From: Aureispira sp. CCB-QB1
Lineage (GTDB): Bacteria; Bacteroidota; Bacteroidia; Chitinophagales; Saprospiraceae
Length of the DNA stretch: 64,000 nucleotides
Direction: 5' to 3'
Assembly (NCBI RefSeq): GCF_000724545.1
Contig: NZ_JHBV01000046.1
Coordinates: 42,070 to 106,069 of the forward strand
The notes beneath the pieces are model-generated. The model was given only the letters and a program-made list of their open reading frames with translations, ran no database searches and was not told the DNA's origin. Shown here one piece after another: positions 54,758-62,449 of this stretch (its first letter is position 1; each line of letters opens with the position of its first letter). The translations under genes were made by a program, and so were the position numbers.

Positions 54758-55534
54758 TTAATTATTGTTTTTTTCTAATTTTTTTGCACTATCCCATAAT
54801 TCATCCATTTCGTCTAAAGACAAATCCGCTAAGGGTTTCGTTGCGTGGTCTTCAATATACTTAAATCGTCGGATAAATTTTTTGTTGGTTTTTTCTAAGG
54901 CGGCTTCTGGGTCAATTTTGAGATAACGAGCATAATTAATCAATGCAAAAATCACATCTCCAAATTCATCCGCAATACGTTCAGAACTTTCTCTATCATC
55001 AACAGAAACCTGTAATTCGCCTAGCTCTTCTTCTACTTTTTCCCAGACTTCTTCTATTTCTTCCCACTCAAAACCTACCTGTTTTACTTTTTCTTGAATT
55101 CTGTAAGCCTTTACCATAGACGGCAAGGATTTTGGGACACCCTGCAAGATAGATTTTTTTCCTTTCTCTTGTAATTTTAACAACTCCCAATTTTTCTTAA
55201 CCGTCTCTTCGTCTTCTGCCACCACATCACTATAAATATGCGGATGTCGATGGACTAATTTATCACAAATTGCATTTAACACGTCCGTAATATCAAAAGC
55301 TTTTTTTTCACTGGCTATTTTAGAATAAAAAACCATGTGTAGCATTAGGTCTCCTATCTCACCTTTCAATTCCTCCATATCTCCTTCCTGAATAGCATCC
55401 ACCAATTCGTAGGTTTCTTCTATTGTCAATAGACTCAAACTCTCCAACGTTTGTTTTCTATCCCAAGGACATTTTTCTCTTAAGTCATCCATAATGTTGA
55501 GCAAACGCTCAAACGCCTTTAATCTTACATCCAT
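54758..55534 (-). CDS. mazG: Nucleoside triphosphate pyrophosphohydrolase
   Basis: 258 residues, the double-domain MazG form. Both halves show the EExxE...ExxD pattern that binds magnesium: EETYELVDAIQEGDMEELKGEIGDLMLHMVF in the N-terminal domain and EEELGELQVSVDDRESSERIADEFGDVIFALINYAR in the C-terminal domain. It hydrolyses NTPs to NMP and pyrophosphate, cleaning aberrant nucleotides and limiting ppGpp in enterics. Cytoplasmic. It begins 32 nt beside an interspersed element (55567-55674), which must lie in or near its promoter. Confidence 0.95.
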   Translation of the reverse strand: MDVRLKAFERLLNIMDDLREKCPWDRKQTLESLSLLTIEETYELVDAIQEGDMEELKGEIGDLMLHMVFYSKIASEKKAFDITDVLNAICDKLVHRHPHIYSDVVAEDEETVKKNWELLKLQEKGKKSILQGVPKSLPSMVKAYRIQEKVKQVGFEWEEIEEVWEKVEEELGELQVSVDDRESSERIADEFGDVIFALINYARYLKIDPEAALEKTNKKFIRRFKYIEDHATKPLADLSLDEMDELWDSAKKLEKNNN

Positions 55535-55566
55535 ATTGTGCTTATCTTAGTAGTTCTTCGTAACAA

Positions 55567-55674
55567 TAGTTCGTTGAAACCACGCCGTAGCAGCGCAGCT
55601 AACTAAAAGCGCAACACTCACGAAGTGAACTTTATTAGTTTACTTCGTGAGTGCTACGCAGTTTCAACGAGCTA
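55567..55674. mobile_element. Short MITE-like element made mostly of mini-inserts (108 bp)
   Basis: Outer ends TAGTTCGTTGAAAC and GTTTCAACGAGCTA form a nearly perfect inverted repeat with TA at both ends. Between them lie CACGCCGTAGCAGCGCAGCTAA, then AAAAGCGCAACACTCACGAAGT, the stub AACTTTATTAGTTT, and ACTTCGTGAGTGCTACGCAGT. So it keeps the terminal repeat but has lost most of the AT-rich core. Confidence 0.75.
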
Positions 55675-55762
55675 CTATCGCAAAGGTATAAATAATAAAA
55701 GACTAGCCATTATTGCCAATCAGTTTTATGAGAAAAAAATTAAAGTTATGTTTTAGAATTAA

Positions 55763-55902
55763 TACTCCGTTGATTTTTTAGTTTTCCTACGAAAAACGTA
55801 AAAAAGCATCTTGCATTAGTTTGATTATCAGTCTTTTAGTGCAAGAGCCAACAAAAGTACATCTTACTGATAATCAAACTAATACGATTTTTCAACGGAG
55901 TA
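55763..55902. mobile_element. MITE-like element, CTCCGTTGA type, uninterrupted (140 bp)
   Basis: Nearly identical in sequence and identical in length to 30014-30153. TA at both ends, internal inverted repeat TTAGTTTGATTATCAG / CTGATAATCAAACTAA. No open frame. Confidence 0.85.
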
Positions 55903-56251
55903 ATGAGAATTAAATCTTTCGTCAAAACATCAAAAGCACCATACACGTTGACTAACAAAGATTTATAAAACTAACAAAACTCCAAATAAATTTACACCGA
56001 TGTTAATTGGCAAGAATGTCCTACTTTTTTGGCAAAAAAAAACACCTATTACATAGCAAAAAACAAGATATTGTGCCTTATAACCTCATTTTATGTGAAA
56101 TATAATTCACTATTAAAATCATATTTTTAAAGTTCTAATTTCTGTACTTTTAAAACTTTTGTTATTAACAATCAATCGCGTTCCAACTATTTTCTTTATT
56201 TATACCTTATTTAAAAATAGCCTTTTAGAACTTTATTATTACTTGTATTCC

Positions 56252-56283
56252 TTGTGTTTTTTATTAAAAAAATATTAATTTTG
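56252..56283 (+). promoter_or_regulatory. Promoter of the lipoprotein-DUF2490-P-loop operon
   Basis: TTG (56252-56254), 21 nt, then TAATTTTG (56276-56283), a full match to TTG-N17-23-TAnnTTTG. It lies 43 nt before the ATG at 56327. Confidence 0.6.
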
Positions 56284-56326
56284 TGTCATAATACAACCTT
56301 TATTGATTTATAAAAGCATCCCCTAT

Positions 56327-57025
56327 ATGTTAAAGTATTTATTAGTCCTATTCATTGGGATACTTGCCCTTTCTAGTTGTCGGCAAGATCCGGGTTTTGG
56401 AGGCAATTCTACCATAATTGGTCGTCTAAAATTAGAAAACTACAACACAGATTACACTCTTTTGAGGCAAAGCTATTATCCTGCCAACGAAGATGTATAT
56501 ATTCTATTTGGCTCTAACTCTGCTTATGGAGATCGAGTGAAGACAGATATCAAAGGCTTCTTTGAATTTAAAAACTTAAATCCTGGTACTTATACTATTT
56601 ACGCCTACTCCAAAGATTCTTCTAGAAAGGAACCTTCAGGTTATATTCCGATTCAAAAAACGATTGAAATCACCAATAACCATGAATTGATTGATATAGG
56701 AGAATTGGTTACCTTAGACAATGACGATGATGGTTTCGCTACTATACGAGGCAAAGTTTTGGCAAATGAAGGAGGAGTAAGTTATTATGCTCCCGATGAG
56801 CGAGTGTACTTAACGTATCCCAATAGTTTTGGCATAGAGACTAGTCAAAGAACTAAATTTGATGGAACGTTCGAATTTAGGAACTTACCTTTGGGAACTT
56901 ATACTATTTATGCTTATTCCAAAGATAGTCAAGCACCTTCGGGGGTCTCTCCAATTATCCAAACGGTTGTTATAGACAGCAGTAATCAAGAAACTTTTTT
57001 GCCAGACTTAGTAATCAATTTATAA
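56327..57025 (+). CDS. Lipoprotein with two Ig-like repeats
   Basis: 232 residues from the ATG at 56327 (an upstream TTG would only add residues before the signal peptide). Lipobox ILALSSC gives a lipidated Cys at about residue 18. Two similar repeats of about 90 residues follow, each ending TYTIYAYSKDS.. and beginning with a DEDVY-/DERVY-type strand; they resemble carboxypeptidase-regulatory or transthyretin-like beta-sandwiches (DIKGFFEFKNLNPGTYTIYAYS; FDGTFEFRNLPLGTYTIYAYS). So a surface- or periplasm-exposed protein. First gene of an operon, 2 nt before the DUF2490 gene. Confidence 0.82.
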   Translation: MLKYLLVLFIGILALSSCRQDPGFGGNSTIIGRLKLENYNTDYTLLRQSYYPANEDVYILFGSNSAYGDRVKTDIKGFFEFKNLNPGTYTIYAYSKDSSRKEPSGYIPIQKTIEITNNHELIDIGELVTLDNDDDGFATIRGKVLANEGGVSYYAPDERVYLTYPNSFGIETSQRTKFDGTFEFRNLPLGTYTIYAYSKDSQAPSGVSPIIQTVVIDSSNQETFLPDLVINL

Positions 57026-57027
57026 TA

Positions 57028-57927
57028 ATGCAACAAAGCTTAAGGAGCGTTATTTTGTTGGTTGTTCTAAGTATGCTTAGTGCCAATATTTTCGCTCAAG
57101 ATTTAACCAATGATTTAAAATCATGGTTGGGATATAGTATTAATGTTAAGATAGGCAAACGTTTTAAAGTTTCGTTCGCTCAATTATACAGTGTTGATAT
57201 AGCTACGGCTCGATTTGGATTTGCACAAAGTGATTTGAAATTAGGATTCAAAATCGCTAGTAGAAACTACTTACAATTGGAATATTCTAACGCTCAATAC
57301 CGGTGGTCTAATCGCCTTACCAATTTTGGACTTTCAGAAAACCTACTAGGATTAATTGATTATCAAAGATTTACAATCTCTTACAATACTAGCCACAAAT
57401 TATTAAAAAAAAATAAATACTTTCGATTAAAGCACTATGTTTCGGCTCAGGTATTTTTCCCTCAACCTGAAAAACACCGCATGCGCTTTATATACACCGC
57501 AAGAATTTATTATACCCACCCCAAATGGCCTCTAAAGTTAAAACCCTACATTTCCAACTCGTTGTATTACTATTTGGGAGGACGCCCGATTAGTTATTAT
57601 GATGATGAAGGAAACGTCATTGCTTACAACGCTCCCAATGGATTTCATCGCATCCGTATTAAAACAGGGTGTAGTCTTAAACCCTTAAAAAAAGTACCGT
57701 TTACAGTTACTCTATATTTAATTTTCCAATGGGAATTCAATAATTATATTTTTCCGAATCAAGAAATTAATTATCAAAAACCAATTTCATTAAATAATAT
57801 TTCATATCCATTTAAGCCAATATCCCCTAATATCCAATACCCTTTCAATAATTATATAACAATTGGTCTACATTTTAGCTACCAGATCAAAGTTAAGATA
57901 AAGAAAAAAGATGCAAGACAGAATTAA
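57028..57927 (+). CDS. DUF2490 outer-membrane beta-barrel protein
   Basis: 299 residues with a signal peptide (..ANIFAQ, about residue 23). Amphipathic strands with the DUF2490 layout (WLGYSINVKIGKRFKVSFAQLYSVD; RNYLQLEYSNAQYRW; LRFIYTARIYYTHP-like). The end YITIGLHFSYQIKVKIKKKDARQN has the barrel-closing strand but continues with a basic tail. Tight operon: 2 nt after the lipoprotein, and its last 17 nt overlap the next gene. DUF2490 barrels have no established function. Confidence 0.82.
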   Translation: MQQSLRSVILLVVLSMLSANIFAQDLTNDLKSWLGYSINVKIGKRFKVSFAQLYSVDIATARFGFAQSDLKLGFKIASRNYLQLEYSNAQYRWSNRLTNFGLSENLLGLIDYQRFTISYNTSHKLLKKNKYFRLKHYVSAQVFFPQPEKHRMRFIYTARIYYTHPKWPLKLKPYISNSLYYYLGGRPISYYDDEGNVIAYNAPNGFHRIRIKTGCSLKPLKKVPFTVTLYLIFQWEFNNYIFPNQEINYQKPISLNNISYPFKPISPNIQYPFNNYITIGLHFSYQIKVKIKKKDARQN

Positions 57928-58948
57928 AACAGCAATTATTTGCAAAGGAATGCCAGACTTTGAAATTGATTCCAACATCATGTATAACCACAAGCCCAAG
58001 GCAGGTGATGTGGCTGTATTTGAGGTACTAGAATTAGGAAAACATTCTTCGATTCAAGGTCTTAATGGTAACAACCGTTATATCTTTCCTGGGGACATTA
58101 TTATGGCAGCATTTGGCAGTCGTTACGCTACTGGGCAGTTAGAAGGTTTGATTCCTAAAGAATATTGTGAAGAGTATCACATTTTGGGTAAAGGAGGAGC
58201 GATTGGTGTCATTACGTCTATGCACGTTAAGTTGGCTTCAAAAGGACCGACAACGCTAAGAATGATTGGTTATGCTACTCAAGATGGTAAAGTAATCAAT
58301 ATGAGATATTTATCGCACAAACGTAGTCGTTTTAATGCTAAGAAAAAGCGAAAAAGCAAGGTAATTCTATCGTTAGGGGCTAGTATGGATAGTGGCAAAA
58401 CAACTACAGCTGCTTATTTGTGTCGAGGAATATCCCAATCCACTAAAGTTGCCTATTTTAAACTGACTGGAACTGTCTATGCTAAGGATCGCTCTTTAGT
58501 AAGGGATTGTGGAGCCTGCTTTGTTTCTGATTTCTCAACACTAGGATATCCCTCTACTTATCTATGTAGTCGAGCCGAGCTATTAGACTTATACGAGAGT
58601 CTAACCAATTTAACCAATCATTACAATCCAGAATATACCATTGTAGAAATTGCCGATGGGTTACTGCAGCGAGAAACAAGTATGCTGCTTCAATTCCAAC
58701 CTTTTTTGGATACTGTTGATAGTGTTGTTTTTTCTGGTGGGGATAGTATGAGTGCTTTATTGGGTTACAATATGTTGACAGAATGGGGGCTAAAACCCAT
58801 TGCAATTGGTGGTCTTTTTACGGCTAGTCCTCTGTTGGCTAGAGAAGTAGAAGAAGTAGTCGATATTCCTATTCTAAATTTGGATGGTCTCTCTGATCCT
58901 AATGTAATTGATCTTTTTAAGGAACGTCCTGAACTTGTTAATGTATAA
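57911..58948 (+). CDS. P-loop NTPase with N-terminal beta domain, family unknown
   Basis: 345 residues, no signal peptide. Residues about 1-135 form a beta-rich domain (AGDVAVFEVLELGKHSSIQG; IFPGDIIMAAFGSRYATGQLEG). Residues about 148-330 form a nucleotide-binding domain with the Walker A motif GASMDSGKTTT (156-166) and a later VEIADGLLQRE. Walker A in a GxxxxGKTT setting resembles MobB, dethiobiotin synthetase or the DUF1611 family; I cannot decide. Overlaps the DUF2490 gene by 17 nt, so translation is coupled. A cytosolic ATPase or ligase that serves an outer-membrane pair is odd and unexplained. Confidence 0.62.
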   Translation: MQDRIKTAIICKGMPDFEIDSNIMYNHKPKAGDVAVFEVLELGKHSSIQGLNGNNRYIFPGDIIMAAFGSRYATGQLEGLIPKEYCEEYHILGKGGAIGVITSMHVKLASKGPTTLRMIGYATQDGKVINMRYLSHKRSRFNAKKKRKSKVILSLGASMDSGKTTTAAYLCRGISQSTKVAYFKLTGTVYAKDRSLVRDCGACFVSDFSTLGYPSTYLCSRAELLDLYESLTNLTNHYNPEYTIVEIADGLLQRETSMLLQFQPFLDTVDSVVFSGGDSMSALLGYNMLTEWGLKPIAIGGLFTASPLLAREVEEVVDIPILNLDGLSDPNVIDLFKERPELVNV

Positions 58949-59311
58949 ATAAGTATTATAGATTCGTAGTTCGTTGATTAGCTGCGCTGCTACTGCGTGG
59001 TACTTCGTGAGCGCTGCGCTTTTAGTTAGCTTTGTTATTCCTTGCGGTCATGAGTCAGCAAGCTAGGTTTGTTACTCTCTACGGTCGTGAGCTCGCTGCT
59101 ACCACGCGGTTCTCATGATGAAGTAATGTGCTAAAATAATTTCAAATCAAACATAAATGACAAACTATTGTTTTAACTTAATGTACCATAAAAGGGATTA
59201 CTAATGCTACTGCAAACGTCGTCTCTCTACTCAATAGATAATAGGTTCTTTTATGTTAAGAGCTTTTAAATAACTACTTGGACTGCTTAAGGCGTCTATT
59301 TATAACTTATA
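58949..59311. other. Intergenic region with a truncated interspersed element
   Basis: 363 bp. Starts with the element remnant at 58967-59131. The rest is AT-rich and holds no recognised promoter, gene or hairpin. Confidence 0.4.
58967..59131. repeat. Truncated MITE-like element with several mini-inserts
   Basis: Left end TAGTTCGTTGATT then AGCTGCGCTGCTACTGCGTG, ACTTCGTGAGCGCTGCGC and further motifs (GGTCATGAGTCAGCAAGC; GGTCGTGAGCTCGCTGCTAC). A right terminal repeat is not found. Built mostly from mini-inserts. Confidence 0.6.
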
Positions 59312-60991
59312 ATGGCTTTAATTTCAAAAAATAAATTAATACTTCAGTTCATAAAAAGCTATAAACTAAAGTTTTGTGCAGTTATCTTTGTAGGCTTCAC
59401 ATCAAGTATTCTTAAAATATCAATTCCTATTTCTTTGGCCAAATATTATAGTTTGGTATTTGAAACCAATTCTCCTAAAATCTTTTTGTTTAATTTTTTT
59501 CCTAGTTACTTTACCAATACCATTCCTCATTTCCTCATTTTCTTTTTTGCATTAATTTTACTAACAGGATTATTTGATTTCTTAGAGCGTTTTGGCAAAG
59601 GAGCATTAGGAGAATTTTTTCTTTTTCAATTGAGAAAAATATTGTTTTCAAAACAATTGCACATCAAACAAATGACCTATGATGCAAAAGGAACAGGACG
59701 GTATTTGCTACGCTATAGTGGTGACTTAAAAAGTATACAACGATACTTAACCAAGGGAATTGTACAATTTATTATCGACTTATTGTTTATTACCCTAACC
59801 ATGGCCGTTTTGTTTATCATCAATCCTACTATATGCCTCATTATCTTAGGTTGTACAGTGATAACATTTGTTTTTATGGTTTTTGTCAATCGTTGGCTTT
59901 ACAATATTTCTAGTAATCGTCGGAATAGAAAGTCAAATTTGCTTTCTTTCGTGAGCGTTCACCTACGAAGTATTTTGTCTATAAAATCCTTTAATAAAGA
60001 AAAAAAAGCCTACAAAAAATTTGCTCGTAGAGCTAAAAGGATATTAGACTTGGGTATTAGTTATCATTTGATCAACAGCTTTATCCAAACAATGACAAAA
60101 TCCACTGTTTATATCATGTTGGGTATCATTTTAACATTTGTCCATTTGTCTTCTTGGCAATCTGGTAGCGAATTATTTATTACAATCTTAATCCTTGTAA
60201 CAATACTCCCACTTTTTAGAAGAACTCTAAGAGTTTTTAGCATTTGGGAGTTGGGCAATATTTCATTTACAAAACTTCTAAACATTATCAATACAGAAGC
60301 CGAAACATTGCCCACCCAAGATTCTATAGAGCGAATCAGTGGCAACAAAGTTATTATCAATAATTTAAGCTTTGAGATAGGTAACCAAGAATTGTTTAAA
60401 AACACTTCTATGGTCATTCCCTCAAAATCTATCACGCTTATAACAGGAAAAGGAAAGACAACATTGGGTAAAATTTTACTTGGTATTTATGATAATTATC
60501 AAGGAACGATTCTCATTAATAGAACCAACATTCGGCAAATTCCTCCTAAAGTTGTTCGTCGAAAGGTCACCATTGCTTCTGTAGATTGGCCGCTGTATGG
60601 CAAAACTGTTTTTGATGCAATTAGTTACAACAAAAGAGAAAAAAAGAGAGTTGCCGCAAAAGCATTATTAAAAGCTTTGCAAAGCAAGTATAATCAGCAA
60701 TTAACCCTCGACACTCCTATCGGCGAACTAGGTCAAAACCTATCTCACAATCAATATGTTCTATTATGTTTTGCTAGAGCAATTTTGACCAAAAAGAAAA
60801 TTTTGATACTTGATCTTCCTTTTCAAACATTAACTCCTAGCCTAAAATCAACACTTCTTCAATTTATTAATGGTTTAAAAGATCAAAAAACAATCATTAT
60901 CTTTGGACAAAATGAAGCTGAATTCAAACAACTCTCTATTGATAAAAAATACATCCTTGGTGCTCCCCCTATGCAATATACTCTAAATTAA
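59312..60991 (+). CDS. ABC exporter-like protein with degenerate ATPase domain
   Basis: 559 residues: six membrane helices (residues about 15-310), then an ATP-binding-cassette domain. The key motifs are damaged: Walker A reads TGKGKTT (378-384) with about three residues missing from GxxGxGKTT; the Q-loop Gln is absent (ASVDWPLYG); the signature reads LSHNQ (477-481) instead of LSGGQ; the Walker B Asp D501 is followed by Leu502 where the catalytic Glu should be; the switch His is Gly532. So it is likely unable to hydrolyse ATP. A peptidase-associated or regulatory partner role, or decay, is possible. No second ABC half is next to it. Confidence 0.8.
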   Translation: MALISKNKLILQFIKSYKLKFCAVIFVGFTSSILKISIPISLAKYYSLVFETNSPKIFLFNFFPSYFTNTIPHFLIFFFALILLTGLFDFLERFGKGALGEFFLFQLRKILFSKQLHIKQMTYDAKGTGRYLLRYSGDLKSIQRYLTKGIVQFIIDLLFITLTMAVLFIINPTICLIILGCTVITFVFMVFVNRWLYNISSNRRNRKSNLLSFVSVHLRSILSIKSFNKEKKAYKKFARRAKRILDLGISYHLINSFIQTMTKSTVYIMLGIILTFVHLSSWQSGSELFITILILVTILPLFRRTLRVFSIWELGNISFTKLLNIINTEAETLPTQDSIERISGNKVIINNLSFEIGNQELFKNTSMVIPSKSITLITGKGKTTLGKILLGIYDNYQGTILINRTNIRQIPPKVVRRKVTIASVDWPLYGKTVFDAISYNKREKKRVAAKALLKALQSKYNQQLTLDTPIGELGQNLSHNQYVLLCFARAILTKKKILILDLPFQTLTPSLKSTLLQFINGLKDQKTIIIFGQNEAEFKQLSIDKKYILGAPPMQYTLN

Positions 60992-61417
60992 AATAAAAAT
61001 GTCTTAGCTTTAAGGCACTGGTTGGCCTCAAAAAAATAAGGTTTCTATATAGATAATACTCCGTTGATTATCCCCTCTGGTCATGAGGGCGCAAGCTTAG
61101 TTTTTTAGTTTCGCTACGAACCCGCAGGCTCACGAAGTAAAAACATAAAAAAGCACCTTGCATTAATTTGATTATCAGCCTTTTAGTACAAATATTAACA
61201 GAATTACATCTTACTGATAATCAACTGCGAAGCACTCATGCAATACCACGTAGTAGCAGCGTAGCTAACTAAAAGCGCAGCGCTCACGAAGTAAACTAAT
61301 ACGATTTTTCAACGGAGTAATGCATAGAGATAGGTTCTATTTATGCTCTTAATTATTGTAGTAGTAGCAGCTCAGCTAACTATTGATTATAGTCAAACTA
61401 TTTAAAACTAGATAACA
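60992..61417. other. Intergenic region with one large interspersed element and a remnant
   Basis: 426 bp. Holds the 263-bp element (61057-61319) and a short remnant TAGTAGCAGCTCAGCTAACTA (about 61363-61383) before the lipoprotein esterase gene. No promoter motif found. Confidence 0.4.
61057..61319. mobile_element. MITE-like element, CTCCGTTGA type, with several mini-inserts (263 bp)
   Basis: Compared with the 140-bp copies, this one carries an insert after CTCCGTTGAT (ATCCCCTCTGGTCATGAGGG...), a second near CGCTACGAA (CCCGCAGGCTCACGAAG), and a 67-bp insert splitting ATAATCAA|ACTAATACG (CTGCGAAGCACTCATGC...AGCGCTCACGAAGTA). The outer TA and the terminal repeats are intact. Confidence 0.8.
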
Positions 61418-62377
61418 ATGAAGTTTTCTGTAAAACTATTCTTTCTTTTTCTTCTTCTTACCTATTGTGCCTTTCAATGTATTAATAGTTCATCTATTCT
61501 TACCCCAAACACCTCATCCAACTCTCAGAAAACTACCTCGTCATTTCAAGAAAAAAAGGCACTTCCTCAAAAAAAAGGAATACAAAAAAAGAAGTACATT
61601 GATGGGCAGGTTTACTATTTATATGTTCCCCAAGCCGTTGCCGAAAACCCTGAGATTGGCACTACGATTTTAGCAGTTATTCATGGGTATACGGGGCAAG
61701 CCAATGGAATTAAAGGTCAGAATATTGCCTTAAAAAACATGAAGCGCTTTATTCCTTACGCAGAACAGCATAATACCTTATTGATAGCTCCCCATTTTAG
61801 TGAAAAAATTTTCGACTCTGATTATCAAAGATTTAATCTAGACGCAACTAGATCGGATATTCGGCTTATTGATTTGATACAGATTACAAAAAATACATTT
61901 CCTAATCTCCAAGATAAAAAAATTAAGCTATTTGGTTTTTCTGGTGGTGGACAGTTTGTTCACCGCTTTTGTGCATTTCATCCACTAAGAGTTCATAAAG
62001 CTGTCGCTAGTGGTTCTGGATGGTATATGTGGCCTGACTGGACAATAGATTACCCTCTAGGTGTTAACCTTCGTAAGTTTTCAAATACAAAACCTATCAA
62101 TCTCGACTTATTTACACAATGCCAACTACTGGTTTTGGTTGGTGAGCAAGACATTAGACAAGGTTCCTTTAGAGATGATTACAAAGACTTTGACTTAAAT
62201 AATATGCAGGGTAACGATCGTGTATCTAGAGCTCGTCAATGGGTATTGGCTATGGAAAAGTATGCTGCGTCAAAAGGGCTAACTTCTAATATCTTATTAA
62301 AAACGGTTCCTGAAACAGAGCATCGAACAACAAATACTTTAATGAAAAGTGCCTTTAATTTTTTGATGGCCTCATAA
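61418..62377 (+). CDS. Lipoprotein serine esterase (PHB-depolymerase-like alpha/beta hydrolase)
   Basis: 319 residues. A signal peptide with lipobox LLTYC (Cys about residue 17) or CAFQC (about 21) makes a lipoprotein. A Ser/Thr/Gln/Lys linker precedes the alpha/beta-hydrolase domain: LAVIHGYTGQANG (oxyanion strand), GFSGGGQFVHRF with the nucleophile Ser, the acid in LVLVGEQDIRQG, and H in VPETEHRTTN. So the triad is complete. The pattern GFSGGG and the long lid resemble the LpqC/poly(3-hydroxybutyrate)-depolymerase-like esterases. It is convergent with the repeat-protein gene. Confidence 0.82.
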   Translation: MKFSVKLFFLFLLLTYCAFQCINSSSILTPNTSSNSQKTTSSFQEKKALPQKKGIQKKKYIDGQVYYLYVPQAVAENPEIGTTILAVIHGYTGQANGIKGQNIALKNMKRFIPYAEQHNTLLIAPHFSEKIFDSDYQRFNLDATRSDIRLIDLIQITKNTFPNLQDKKIKLFGFSGGGQFVHRFCAFHPLRVHKAVASGSGWYMWPDWTIDYPLGVNLRKFSNTKPINLDLFTQCQLLVLVGEQDIRQGSFRDDYKDFDLNNMQGNDRVSRARQWVLAMEKYAASKGLTSNILLKTVPETEHRTTNTLMKSAFNFLMAS

Positions 62378-62418
62378 AAAAGTCGCATTAAGGATTGTCC
62401 GCCCTCAATACGACTTTT
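62378..62418. terminator. Bidirectional terminator between the esterase and the repeat protein
   Basis: Inverted repeat AAAAGTCGcATT / AATaCGACTTTT with one mismatch (62378-62389 and 62407-62418), A-rich on the left and T-rich on the right, between convergent stops at 62377 and 62450. Confidence 0.75.
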
Positions 62419-62449
62419 GTTCATAAACAGTATGAATACAATTAGTCTC

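Larger units (their letters stand above)
55535..56326. other. Long intergenic region with two interspersed elements and a promoter
   Basis: 792 bp between mazG and the lipoprotein operon. Contains the elements at 55567-55674 and 55763-55902 and the promoter candidate at 56252-56283. The AT-rich stretch 55903-56250 shows no coding frame, RNA or hairpin that I can support. Confidence 0.45.
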
